The position numbers and the translations under genes are program-made. From NCBI RefSeq assembly GCF_009758205.1, contig NZ_WRXN01000018.1, positions 57,474 through 121,473 on the forward strand: 64,000 nucleotides of DNA. The letters run 5' to 3'. Numbering within the stretch: the first letter of the stretch is position 1; each line of letters begins with the position of its first letter. The stretch comes from Chitinophaga tropicalis. GTDB lineage: Bacteria > Bacteroidota > Bacteroidia > Chitinophagales > Chitinophagaceae. Below are positions 29,201 to 37,061 of the stretch, piece by piece. The notes beneath the pieces were generated by a model, which was not told the DNA's origin, made no database searches, and saw nothing but the letters and a program-made list of their open reading frames with translations.

Positions 29201-29636
29201 CTGGTTCTCCCGATTCGTCGAGGACGCGGCCGGTAGCGGTGATGACGGTATCTGCCCCGGTCCTCTGATTGTCCGGGAGGCTTTTCACGATGATGCGGGA
29301 GCCATCTACAGAATAGGCCAGTGGCTGATTATCGAGGCAGATATCGAGTACTTCCTGTATGGAAGCATTTTTAACGTTGATTGTAACGGGATTTGCGGTG
29401 GACAGTAATGTTTCATCATAAATTATGGAGATACCTGCCTGACGTGCTACCTGGCGAAGCACCTTTTTGAGGGGTGCTTTTTTCTCTGATATAGAGATCT
29501 GTTGCGATACTCCTTTTGCGCTGATCTGCAAACACGCTACTAGCAACAAAAAGGTTGTCAGTTTCATAACGGAGACAATTTTGGCTGATGAGGATTTCCG
29601 GCAACAGAAAGCCTTACCACTAAAGTTTAAATACAT
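26208..29636 (-). CDS. SusC-family TonB-dependent transducer/transporter with STN domain (beta-glucan locus)
   Basis: 1142 residues; an internal ATG at 29567 begins at the signal helix MKLTTFLLLVACLQ and the longer form adds the basic stretch seen before many SusC signal peptides. Domains: STN (about 45-120, KAPLKKVLRQVARQAGISI ... RIIVK), carboxypeptidase-like (GRVLDESGEPVPGASVRV), plug (TETVVVGYGVQKKSVVTGAI, VRGITTFNNNDPLWVVDG, LKDAASQAIYGARAAAGVI) and barrel. The STN domain pairs it with the FecR upstream. It starts after a 222-base gap that could carry the sigma-dependent promoter. Confidence 0.95.
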   Translation of the reverse strand: MYLNFSGKAFCCRKSSSAKIVSVMKLTTFLLLVACLQISAKGVSQQISISEKKAPLKKVLRQVARQAGISIIYDETLLSTANPVTINVKNASIQEVLDICLDNQPLAYSVDGSRIIVKSLPDNQRTGADTVITATGRVLDESGEPVPGASVRVKDGTTGTATNTEGRFTLKAPANSFLVFSAVGYTPQTHAAGSGNFSIRLKASQTALTETVVVGYGVQKKSVVTGAISSVRAADLETQPITRVESALQGRTSGVTIAASSGQPGSGSAVRVRGITTFNNNDPLWVVDGVVVDNGGIGYLNQYDIESIEVLKDAASQAIYGARAAAGVILVTTKKGKAGKLSVNYNGYYGTSAPARKLKMLNATEYATLRNEASVAAGEGIVFADPRSLGAGTDWQEQIFNNNAIRQNHEISVSGGNDKSTFYTSFGYLDQEGIVATEISKYKRINLRLNSTHKLAPWATFGQNVGYAYDKANGLGNTNSEFGGPLSSAINLDPTTPVIVTDPAVAATAPYTNAGIRRDANGNPYGISSHVGQEITNPLAYITTRKGNFGWSHNIVGNAYLEIAPIKGLKVRSTLGSKVAFWGNDSFTPIFWLNSSSTSTRTSFHREQNNGFNWNIENTVSYNKGIDKHNVTILLGQGAYVDNNTRMTSVTFYDVPADNFDDASLNYKVASDNRVSDGSEGQLHKISSLFARVNYNYDEKYLAEAIIRRDGSSRFGSNNKYGVFPSFSLGWVASREGFWPENNIVSFLKVRGGYGVVGNDNIGDFAFLSIIGSGRNYAFGNSGSYLIGYSPDAPVNPDLKWESTSQTNIGFEATILRDITVSFDWYKKATKDILQNPRIPAYIGAVSNPAANVADMENTGVELEIGYRKKLGDFNLGVNGNVSYLKNRVTNLGRGVSYLSGGQTFQSSAYSTITRTALGQPLNSFFGHRTAGIFQTQAEVDAYVNKEGKKIQPNAAPGDFRWVDLNGDGQITELDRDFIGNPTPTWTYGFTLNGEYKGFDMIVFIQGATGNKIFQGLRRLDITNANWQTKALGRWTGPGTSNDYPRLIRTDPNKNFTNPSDLYLEDGGYCRIKSMQLGYSLPASLLSKAGIGKLRLYIMSENLLTFTKYTGYDPEIGGGVFSIDRGIYPQARSFMFGVNATF

Positions 29637-29858
29637 ACTTTTGTAGTGTTTGGGAATTAGAAGATCGATTGTTATTAACGTGACGTGGTTTTCAGGATGC
29701 CCAAACGACCTGCCGGGAGTGTTGCAAGCGCTTCCGGCTTTTTATCGGGCATACCTCTTCCTTAATTTTTGTTTCAGTCTGGTGATGTCATACAATAAGT
29801 TTTAAAATTCAGGTTTTCCTGTTCCCCCCTGCTGAACGTGGAATCAGCCGGTACAGGC

Positions 29859-31019
29859 TTATTTAACAGATGTTACAGTCAGTTTTCTTCCGGACAACGT
29901 GAACTTTGGACCATTTTCTTCAAGCATATGTAAAATATCGGATAAAGGCAGATTCCTGCTGATCCGCCCACCGAGGAGGCGGTCAGGCTTTTCCTGATTG
30001 TAACTGATATCTATGTCGTACCACCTGGACAACTGCCGGAGTATGTCTGACAGGCGGGCATTATCAAATTCGAAGAAGCCTGTTTTCCAGGCGATGACCT
30101 GTTCTACATCGGCCGAGTGTATTGTCATAGTTCCGGTAGCGGGGTCCAATACGGCCTGCTGACCGGGTTGCAGCCTGTGCTGGTTTACCTTTACCAGTCC
30201 TTCAATCAATGTGGTATTGATGCTACTTTCATCAGGGTAGGCCATGACGTCGAAGCTGGTACCGAGTACCTGTACTTCCATATTATTCACCTTTACAAAG
30301 AAAGGCTGTTTAGCGTTTGGCGATACTTCGAAATATCCCTGTCCCTGTAGTTCCACTATTCTTTGTCCTTCCTGGAAAGTGGTGGGATATTTCAGGCTGC
30401 TGGCGGCGTTCAACCATACATGGCTGCCATCGGGGAGGATGATGTTGAATTGTCCGCCGCGGGGAACGGTGAGGGTATTATAGACCACAGCGTCATCCGT
30501 TCCGGCGGCATAATGCAGCTGGCCGTTGCGCTGGTGTATGACTGTTTGTCCCTGGTTAATGACCTGGTTACCTGTGCTATCCAACGTTACTTCATCACCG
30601 TTTGACAAAGTAAGTACGGCTTTATTGCTACCAGGGGCTATATCCACAGTATCTCCCTTTACCAATCCGGCGACAGGTCCTTTACTGGTTGAAGCGCTGT
30701 ACATATAGTATATTGCTCCTGCCAGCAGCAGTATTGCTGCTGCTGCTACCCATCCCAGGCGGAAGCGTTTGTGAAGGGGGATGACCTTTTCACGGGAAAT
30801 ATCCTGTAATAAGCGGGTTTCTATCCTGTCACTCAGTTCTGAGGGAATTTCATGGCGGGTGTTCATGGCCTGTTCGAACTCCCGCTGCATAGCTGTCAGC
30901 AAGGGCCGGTGGGAGCCTGAGGATTTCAGCCACGTATACAGCTCTTCCGCTTCAGCAGCAGAGCACTGGCCGTCAAGATATCTTTGTAGTAGCTCTTCGT
31001 AATAAGACGTGGATGACAT
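29859..31019 (-). CDS. FecR-family anti-sigma factor with DUF4974 domain (beta-glucan locus)
   Basis: 386 residues from the ATG at 31019; the ATG at 31034 adds five residues. N-terminal sigma-binding region (YEELLQRYLDGQCSAAEAEELYTWL), one membrane span near 93-111 (WVAAAAILLLAGAIYYMY), FecR domain (VPRGGQFNIILPDGSHVWLNAASS, GQGYFEVSPN, VQVLGTSFDVMAYPD) and DUF4974 (FEFDNARLSDILRQLSRWYDIDISY). It inhibits the sigma factor encoded 69 bases upstream until the SusC transducer binds ligand. Confidence 0.93.
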   Translation of the reverse strand: MSSTSYYEELLQRYLDGQCSAAEAEELYTWLKSSGSHRPLLTAMQREFEQAMNTRHEIPSELSDRIETRLLQDISREKVIPLHKRFRLGWVAAAAILLLAGAIYYMYSASTSKGPVAGLVKGDTVDIAPGSNKAVLTLSNGDEVTLDSTGNQVINQGQTVIHQRNGQLHYAAGTDDAVVYNTLTVPRGGQFNIILPDGSHVWLNAASSLKYPTTFQEGQRIVELQGQGYFEVSPNAKQPFFVKVNNMEVQVLGTSFDVMAYPDESSINTTLIEGLVKVNQHRLQPGQQAVLDPATGTMTIHSADVEQVIAWKTGFFEFDNARLSDILRQLSRWYDIDISYNQEKPDRLLGGRISRNLPLSDILHMLEENGPKFTLSGRKLTVTSVK

Positions 31020-31088
31020 AATTCCTGGCACCATTTGCCGGGTACCTGTATATAATATCCCGAAATGAGCTTCGAGGGTACCTCTCTT

Positions 31089-31673
31089 CTAAAATATTTT
31101 TTGAGCGATATAAACGGCCAGGAGAATATCTCCATGGCGATGTACATAATCGTAGATAAAGCGCATACCCAGGACCATATGTTTTTTGACAGCATTCCGG
31201 GAAATACCCAGCTCCAGCGCTACTTCATCATAACTCTTTCCTTCCTGGCGGCATAGCTGAAATACCTTCAGCCGCTGCCGGGGCATCTTGTCCAGCGCTT
31301 CTTTGAACAGTTGCTCATATTCTTTGGTCCTTACCATCTGTTCCGGTCCATCAGCCGTATCCAGCAGTTTAAATACCTGTTCTCTTAGCTGCTGGTCTGT
31401 TGCCAGCTTATTAATAGTCTTTATAACATGATTACGGGCTATCCTGTAGAGATAACCGCTGAAAGACAGCTGTGGATTGATACGTTCCCTGATCTCCCAT
31501 ACTTTCAGAAATACGTCATGCACCAGATCTTCCGCAAGCGAAGGTATCTTGCAGAAACGCAAAAGATAAATGTAAAGTGAGGCGTGATAGTGCCGGTAGA
31601 TTGTAGTGAACGCAGACTCATCTCCCTGCATCATCCTCAACAGTATCTCATCCTCGGATGGTATACGATCCAT
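31089..31673 (-). CDS. ECF RNA polymerase sigma factor (beta-glucan locus)
   Basis: 194 residues. Region 2: MMQGDESAFTTIYRHYHASLYIY ... AEDLVHDVFLKVWEIRERI ... YLYRIARNHVI. Region 4: LDKMPRQRLKVFQLCRQEGKSYDEVALELGISRNAVKKHMVLG. A standard Bacteroidota FecI-like sigma factor and the first gene of the beta-glucan locus. ATG at 31673 is the only sensible start. Confidence 0.93.
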   Translation of the reverse strand: MDRIPSEDEILLRMMQGDESAFTTIYRHYHASLYIYLLRFCKIPSLAEDLVHDVFLKVWEIRERINPQLSFSGYLYRIARNHVIKTINKLATDQQLREQVFKLLDTADGPEQMVRTKEYEQLFKEALDKMPRQRLKVFQLCRQEGKSYDEVALELGISRNAVKKHMVLGMRFIYDYVHRHGDILLAVYIAQKIF

Positions 31674-31753
31674 GTGAAATTTGTCATTACTGGGAACCCC
31701 CTAAAGTTGTAAAACTAAGAAATCTGATTGTACCTCTATCTTTTTCAGAATTA

Positions 31754-31786
31754 TTTGTCTGAATGAAATAAATATTTATATATTTG
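31754..31786 (+). promoter_or_regulatory. Promoter of the first tRNA-Asp gene
   Basis: TTTG (31754-31757), 21 bases, then TATATTTG (31779-31786), a perfect match to the Bacteroidota -33/-7 promoter. The second tRNA-Asp gene has the same two boxes with the same 21-base spacing. Confidence 0.75.
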
Positions 31787-31827
31787 CACCCCCGATGAGC
31801 GGGATGACTGCTCTGAGGGAAAGGTAA

Positions 31828-31901
31828 GGATCAGTAGTTCAGTTGGTTAGAATGCCGCCCTGTCACGGCGGAGGTCGCGGGTTCGAGTCCCGTCTGGTCC
31901 G
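31828..31901 (+). tRNA. tRNA-Asp (GTC)
   Basis: 74 nt cloverleaf. Acceptor GGATCAG pairs with CTGGTCC, D-arm with AGTTGGTTAGA, anticodon stem CCGCC/GGCGG with loop holding GTC, T-arm CGGGTTCGAGTCCCG, discriminator G. CCA is not encoded in full (only CA follows). Identical base for base to the copy at 59437-59510. Confidence 0.97.
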
Positions 31902-31910
31902 CAAAAAATT

Positions 31911-31941
31911 AAAAGCCTTCAGATGTATTCTGAAGGCTTTT
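31911..31941 (+). terminator. Terminator of tRNA-Asp copy 1
   Basis: AAAAGCCTTCAGA and its exact complement around TGTAT, followed by further T residues and lying 10 bases past the tRNA. Confidence 0.85.
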
Positions 31942-31997
31942 TTGTTGCTGATTGTTGTTGAGCCGAGCGGCGATGCGTGGTCTTGGATTAAATACAA

Positions 31998-32750
31998 TTA
32001 CAGCCCTACGCCACCGGTTACCTCGATCCGCTGTCCATTCACCCATTTGGCATCATCACTGCAAAGGAAGGACACTACACCACCCACGTCATCAGGAAGA
32101 CCGACACGCCCCAGCGCGGTGATACCTTCTACAAATTTGCGCATTTCAGGACTGTCCTCCATAGCAGAACCGCCAAAGATAGCTCCCGGCGCCACCACAT
32201 TTGCTGTGATGCCCCTTGACCCAAGTTCAGCAGCGAGATACCTGGTATATACATCCATGCCACCCTTCATAATTCCGTAAGCTGAAGCACCCGGGTAGGA
32301 AATTCTTGATACAGCAGATGAAATGTTTACAATTTTTCCACCATCCTGCAGTAGGGGTAACATTTTCTGAGTGAGGAAGTAAACGCCTTTCAGATGGATG
32401 TTCATCATCTCATCAAATTTGCTTTCAGTGGTTGCCTCAATGGGCGCAGTATAACCGGTACCGGCGTTATTTATGAGAAAGTCAAAGCGAGTCCTTCCAA
32501 ATGTAGTGTCCAATGCATTACTTAGCTGTACTGCAAAGGCTTCGAAGCTTTTAACGTCTGTAGTATTGAGTGGCAGGGCTACTGCCTTACGGCCCAGCGT
32601 ATGAATAGCGGCTATCGTTTCTTCCGCATTTGCCTTGTTGTTAATATAAGTGATAACGATATCGTTGCCTTTCTTTGCCAGGCTTAGTGCAATATTCTGA
32701 CCGATACCTCTTCCTCCTCCTGTTATTAACGCAATTTTTGATGTGCTCAT
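31998..32750 (-). CDS. SDR family oxidoreductase
   Basis: 250 residues from the ATG at 32750. TGGGRGIG (cofactor), NNAGTGY, SSAVSR with catalytic Ser, YGIMKGG with catalytic Tyr and Lys (YxxMK), and VVAPGAI. The end WVNGQRIEVTGGVGL is typical of the 3-oxoacyl-ACP reductase-like classical SDR group. It stands 79 bases after an AraC-family gene on the same strand, so that protein may control it. Substrate not readable. Confidence 0.9.
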   Translation of the reverse strand: MSTSKIALITGGGRGIGQNIALSLAKKGNDIVITYINNKANAEETIAAIHTLGRKAVALPLNTTDVKSFEAFAVQLSNALDTTFGRTRFDFLINNAGTGYTAPIEATTESKFDEMMNIHLKGVYFLTQKMLPLLQDGGKIVNISSAVSRISYPGASAYGIMKGGMDVYTRYLAAELGSRGITANVVAPGAIFGGSAMEDSPEMRKFVEGITALGRVGLPDDVGGVVSFLCSDDAKWVNGQRIEVTGGVGL

Positions 32751-32829
32751 TTGTTGTACTGTTTTGATTAAAAGACAGTACAAAGTTGCGGCAAATGCCA
32801 TATGGGAACTATGTCATCAGCAATCCATT

Positions 32830-33780
32830 TTATGTATAATTCAAACTTTTTGCCTGGGAGCGATAAGTACCCGGAGGAATAGAGGTTTCATTCTTAAAGA
32901 ACTTTGCGAAATGCGCAAAGTCTGAAAATCCAAGGCTAGCAGCAATTTCGGTGATAGTCCAGTTTGTTTGACGTAATAAGATCTGTGCTTCCTTCAGTAT
33001 CCTGCCGGCTATCAATGCAGATGTTGTCAGGCCAGTGGTTTCTTTTAATATTTTATTCAGGTGATTGACATGTATAGAGAGCTCTTTAGCATAGTCTCCC
33101 GCAGTTCGCAACCTGATTTGCTGATGAGGATTGTCCAGCGGAAACTGCCTCTCCAGCAGCTCAATAAACAGGGACGTTGCGCGCGCAAAATTGCTGTGAT
33201 TGGGATGAGACATTATTGTTGACTGCAACTGTTGTCCGAAATGGATGAGCTCAAGTGTGTAAGTTCGCAGCAGATCATATTTGTAAGCATAAGTGGAGGC
33301 GATGGCAGTATGCATCTTTTCATAGATGTTCTTTACAATTTTCACGTCTCCCTTCTCCAGCGGGAACAAGGGATGTTCAGGTGATTTATAGATCGGTAGT
33401 TCGTCCAGCACTGCACCGCTCCTGGTTGGATGAAGGAACTCCGGGGTGAACACACAACACATGCCCGACTGTCTTTCCATTGGCAACCAGGTTATAGGGT
33501 TTTTGGGCGTCGTAAATATCAATGTTGGCTGCGAAAGGTTTTTAATGCCATCAGGGTAACCGATTTTTGAATGGCCGACTAACAGACTGATTTTATAAAA
33601 GGTACGGCATTGATAAGGTTGGGTCGGCATATCCTGAACGGTTTGCCGGATCTTCGAGATATTGAAGACATTGAAATGACCGATCTCATCCTGAATACCG
33701 GCTGGTAACAAGGCATTTAGCTCCAGGGGGGAGCCTGAAGCGAAGCGCCTGTCAAGATCATTGAATGATAGACTGTTCAT
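32830..33780 (-). CDS. AraC family transcriptional regulator
   Basis: 316 residues. The C-terminal double HTH (about 215-310) contains YAKELSIHVNHLNKILKETTGLTTSALIAGRILKEA and ITEIAASLGFSDFAHFAKFFKNETSIPPGTYR, the AraC/XylS signature. The N-terminal 200 residues form a cupin-like sensor region (IGHFNVFNISKI ... FTPEFL) as in AraC proteins that respond to small organic molecules. It is followed by the SDR gene and probably activates it. Confidence 0.9.
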   Translation of the reverse strand: MNSLSFNDLDRRFASGSPLELNALLPAGIQDEIGHFNVFNISKIRQTVQDMPTQPYQCRTFYKISLLVGHSKIGYPDGIKNLSQPTLIFTTPKNPITWLPMERQSGMCCVFTPEFLHPTRSGAVLDELPIYKSPEHPLFPLEKGDVKIVKNIYEKMHTAIASTYAYKYDLLRTYTLELIHFGQQLQSTIMSHPNHSNFARATSLFIELLERQFPLDNPHQQIRLRTAGDYAKELSIHVNHLNKILKETTGLTTSALIAGRILKEAQILLRQTNWTITEIAASLGFSDFAHFAKFFKNETSIPPGTYRSQAKSLNYT

Positions 33781-34032
33781 AGCACGTATATGTATAAATC
33801 AAATTTAGAAAAATTTTTTGACCAGCGGTTTTGATCTCTGTGTGTAGAATTTATTTCAATATAGCTATGTCAACTTTAAATTTGAATATGGATGTAATTT
33901 CGATAAGTGCCTGAGAAAGCGTAATAAAACTGTGCAGGTTACAGATAATAGCGATACTGGTACCGGGATGATGAATAATATCATTCCAGAGCAAGATCAA
34001 ATCCTGTGATATGTTTATTATATTTTTTTAAG

Positions 34033-34623
34033 CTATTCAATATGCACTTCTACACGACGATTCTGTGCGCGACCCGGTTCAGTGTCATTTGTAGCGATGG
34101 GGTTGTCAATGCCTTTACCAATGGCAGTGATCATTTCGTCATCTATACCTCTGGAGATAAGGTATTTTTTAAAAGACGCCGCTCTTTCAGCTGCCAGTTT
34201 CAGGTTCACGGACAGATCTCCTTCACTGCTGGCATAGCCATAGATGGTAATTTTATGCCCTTGTTTTATCTCATTTACTATTTCGTCAGAAATAGCAACA
34301 GGCGTAGTAGTTCCTTTATTGAAGGAGGCTGCGATACGGCCCGGGGCAGAGGCCGGAGAAGCCGTAAGAGTAGTATCAGCAGATGCCGAAGCAGGGCCTG
34401 AAGCCGCAGAAGCAGAAGCCGCAATAGTAGTATCAGCTTCCGGAGCAGTAGCAGAGAGCGGAGGCGGTGCAGCTATCTCTGCCTCAACAGCGGCTGTTTC
34501 TTTCTTTGGTATAAAATACCAGACGGCCCCACCAACAACTGCCACCACCAAGATCACCGCCATCCAGGCATTACTCTTCTTCTCCGGAACAGGATCATTA
34601 TTTTTACTAAGATTAAATGCCAT
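34033..34623 (-). CDS. Membrane-anchored OmpA-domain protein, last gene of the tubulin/ASKHA/TerD operon
   Basis: 196 residues from the ATG at 34623. A cytoplasmic start (MAFNLSKNNDPVPEKK), one membrane helix near 21-37 (WMAVILVVAVVGGAVWYF), an Ala/Ser/Pro-rich linker to about residue 105, then an OmpA-like peptidoglycan-binding domain (about 125-196: ITIYGYASSEGDLSVNLKLA, AAERAASFKKYLISRGI, GKGIDNP, PGRAQNRRVEVHIE) with the conserved Asp and Arg. It would tie the machine to the inner membrane and cell wall. The first residues resemble the start of TerD proteins, including the gene just upstream. Starting further upstream would overlap the TerD gene extensively. Confidence 0.88.
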   Translation of the reverse strand: MAFNLSKNNDPVPEKKSNAWMAVILVVAVVGGAVWYFIPKKETAAVEAEIAAPPPLSATAPEADTTIAASASAASGPASASADTTLTASPASAPGRIAASFNKGTTTPVAISDEIVNEIKQGHKITIYGYASSEGDLSVNLKLAAERAASFKKYLISRGIDDEMITAIGKGIDNPIATNDTEPGRAQNRRVEVHIE

Positions 34624-34633
34624 ATGAAATTTT

Positions 34634-35287
34634 TTAAGTGTACATATCAACCAATGTCTGTAAACTACCTGTATGCGCCCGGCCCATGGCCTCAAACTCC
34701 CAGGAATTCCCCACGCGGAACAAGCGCCCAAACTCAACCGCATCTTCTTTCGTGTATTTATCCCTGAGATCATATCGCAAAATCTCTTCACCGGTACTTT
34801 CGTTCACTATCCTGATATAACAATCTTCTACCTGGTCAAAATTCAGATTTAGCGTGCGCTTGTCCTTTTTATTATCATGGGGATATTTGCAAATTGTACA
34901 GCAAACAATGATCTGCTCTATATCAGGCTTGATTTTAGAAAGATCGATGAACATGTCTTCATCATCGTCTCCATCACTTCTTCTGCCATCAGGATCGTCT
35001 ATAGCCCCTATGATAGCCCCATCCTTAGTAACAGGTCTGAACAATCCCTTTTCTTTACGGTCTTCAATACAATTCCCCATCTGTACCTGTCCATAAAAAA
35101 CAAAATAGGAGTCAGAAGGAATCTTAAAATTGCCATTCAATGCAAATGCGGATACGTCAAGATCGAAGTCAGGTCCTCCCACCTGATCATTAGGATCCCA
35201 TCCCATACCTACTCTCACAACAGTAAGTCCGGGAGCAGCTTTTGACAGGGAGAATCTTTCTCCCTTGGTTAAATTAAAACTAGCCAT
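34634..35287 (-). CDS. TerD family protein, long form
   Basis: 217 residues from the ATG at 35287. MASFNLTKGERFSLSK is the standard TerD start; GWDPNDQVGGPDFDLDVSAFAL and SDGDDDEDMFIDLSKI give the two acidic Ca-binding motifs of this beta-sandwich. Compared with the usual about 190 residues it has extra segments, including a Cys cluster (VCCTICKYPHDNKKDK, about residue 125) not typical of TerD. TerD proteins are cytoplasmic or membrane-peripheral Ca-binding factors of tellurite, stress and phage-resistance systems; their biochemical role is not settled. Confidence 0.92.
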   Translation of the reverse strand: MASFNLTKGERFSLSKAAPGLTVVRVGMGWDPNDQVGGPDFDLDVSAFALNGNFKIPSDSYFVFYGQVQMGNCIEDRKEKGLFRPVTKDGAIIGAIDDPDGRRSDGDDDEDMFIDLSKIKPDIEQIIVCCTICKYPHDNKKDKRTLNLNFDQVEDCYIRIVNESTGEEILRYDLRDKYTKEDAVEFGRLFRVGNSWEFEAMGRAHTGSLQTLVDMYT

Positions 35288-35294
35288 ATGATGA

Positions 35295-35861
35295 TTATTG
35301 ATACATTTCAACCAGTGTATTCAGTCCTCCCGAAAATGCCTGTCCTACAGCCTCAATGTTCCACTGCCCATTATTCCTGGTGAGGGTTGCAATGATCAGG
35401 GAGTCTTCATTTTTGAATTCTTCATTGAGCCTGTATTGGCATAGCAGAGTATTATCAGCTGAATTGCGGATATTGATATAGGCATTCCTAACATAACCAA
35501 AATGATGTCCACGAGCTTCTGCCTGATCGATGGTCACGGCAAAGTACAGGAACTCAATCCTGCGATCTATTTTACTGAGATCAACCGAGATGATCTCATC
35601 ATCTCCTTCTCCTGATCCATCACGGCTATCACCTGGATAGTGGGCAGCGCCGTCAGGGCTGGTATCGTTATTATAGAAGACAAAAAAAGCATCGTCCGGT
35701 AATTTGCCATTTGGTCCCATCATAAAGACAGAGAGATCCAGGTCTACGTCGTGGCCATTTACATTTGCTATATCCCATCCAAGCCCTGCTACGATTTTCT
35801 TAAGCCCGGGTGTGGTCTTCTCCAGGGAAACAGGTTTCTTTTTTTCTAAATGAATTGCCAT
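35295..35861 (-). CDS. TerD/TerE family protein
   Basis: 188 residues, the usual family length. MAIHLEKKKPVSLEK, then VAGLGWDIANVNGHDVDLDLSVFMMGPNGKLPDDAFFVFYNN (Ca site 1), GSGEGDDEIISVDLSKI (Ca site 2), FGYVRNAYINIRN and GGLNTLVEMYQ complete the TerD fold. Separated by 3 and 7 bases from its neighbours, so cotranscribed. Two divergent TerD copies next to each other may form a heteromer, as inferred for other ter loci. Confidence 0.94.
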   Translation of the reverse strand: MAIHLEKKKPVSLEKTTPGLKKIVAGLGWDIANVNGHDVDLDLSVFMMGPNGKLPDDAFFVFYNNDTSPDGAAHYPGDSRDGSGEGDDEIISVDLSKIDRRIEFLYFAVTIDQAEARGHHFGYVRNAYINIRNSADNTLLCQYRLNEEFKNEDSLIIATLTRNNGQWNIEAVGQAFSGGLNTLVEMYQ

Positions 35862-35864
35862 AAT

Positions 35865-37058
35865 TTACTTTTTTGAAGGTGGTAAAGGAGGTGGTAAAGG
35901 AGGCGTTCTCACATCTGTAACGGGGAGCCTGTTAATGGGCGGCAGTGCCGGCTTTACTGAAGGTAATGGTGGCGGTGGCGTAGAAATCTTCCTTGCCAGT
36001 CCGAAAAAAATCAATTCCATAGTATCTTTCAGCCATACAGGTTCTACTATTTTCACATGAGGATATCTTTTCAACAACTTATTTAAAAAATAAGCCGTAC
36101 TGATCTCTTCTCCCACCAATAAGATAACCGTATTATCTACATTCAATTTATTCCCTGCCAACAAATCATTGATGCTGGTATATATTGCCTGATCATTTGA
36201 ATAGTACTGTAACCGTTCGTTCAGACTACGTTCTTTGACTACAAACCAATATTTATTGCCATCCGTTAATTCAACTTCTCCTTGTATAAGGGGCGTAAGG
36301 TGATTGAGCTTCTCTGTACAGAAGGGTAATATCGCGCCTGTTTCTTTCTCCAAATCAACCGAAAGAAATGGTTGTTGCGTGATGATATATTCAATGATCA
36401 TTTCGGCAAGCAGCTTAACCCTGGGATCTGCACCCTGACCATTCATCGATAACGTATTCACCGGCGCCTGCCGGAAATTATCAAACAGCTTAAAGTACAA
36501 TGTTCCATTCAGTCCATTCAGCAACAGCACATTATTATTGTGGGGGTTAATGACAATGTGTTTCACTAATACTTCAAACAGTGCTGCATCATAATTCACT
36601 CTGCTGGTATTGAAGTATCCGGCATCTATAAACAGACTTTCTATGAGCGTCTTTTCTTTGTCTTCTATATCCACATCGAATAAAAAATGGAGTGCAAAGT
36701 GCTGACGATAAGATTCTATTGAATCACTTTTATATAATACTGTATTGATAAAGAATGAGAGACACTGCTCAATTCCGTAATAAAACAGTTGCTTTACAGG
36801 TTTTTTGTTGCCATAAATAGTGAAATGCTTTGCAGGATCCTTTATGATCTCAAAATAGTTACCATATGCATTAGGATGATGCTGGTTGAACAAGTCCCTG
36901 GCGGCATTTCCAAATATGAAATCATTTCCATTCACGTAGAAATACAGTTGCACCTCATTGCTATCCTTTATAATCAAAGGTGCATATGCATTACTGTTAG
37001 TCTGGTACCAGAAAGAGACTAAACGTTTGGAGATCTTCACTAGCACGCGAAAGGTCAT
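35865..37058 (-). CDS. ASKHA (actin/Hsp70)-like protein with polyproline tail, unknown function
   Basis: 397 residues with no family I can name. The start (MTFRVLVKISKRL ... VQLYFYVNGNDFIFGNAARDLF) and the stretch near 320-360 (VDNTVILLVGEEISTAYFLNKLLKRYPHVKIVEPVWLKDTMELIFFGLA) follow the last third of Hsp70/actin folds, where a G-G/E-E loop precedes a helix and D-x-x-E-x-I-x-x-G-A closes. The first phosphate motif is not obvious, so ATP binding may be lost. The last 35 residues are Pro-rich (PPPPLPS ... PPLPPPLPP). It starts 3 bases after the large ASKHA gene and probably partners with it. The fold call is inference. Confidence 0.6.
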   Translation of the reverse strand: MTFRVLVKISKRLVSFWYQTNSNAYAPLIIKDSNEVQLYFYVNGNDFIFGNAARDLFNQHHPNAYGNYFEIIKDPAKHFTIYGNKKPVKQLFYYGIEQCLSFFINTVLYKSDSIESYRQHFALHFLFDVDIEDKEKTLIESLFIDAGYFNTSRVNYDAALFEVLVKHIVINPHNNNVLLLNGLNGTLYFKLFDNFRQAPVNTLSMNGQGADPRVKLLAEMIIEYIITQQPFLSVDLEKETGAILPFCTEKLNHLTPLIQGEVELTDGNKYWFVVKERSLNERLQYYSNDQAIYTSINDLLAGNKLNVDNTVILLVGEEISTAYFLNKLLKRYPHVKIVEPVWLKDTMELIFFGLARKISTPPPPLPSVKPALPPINRLPVTDVRTPPLPPPLPPSKK

Positions 37059-37061
37059 GAC

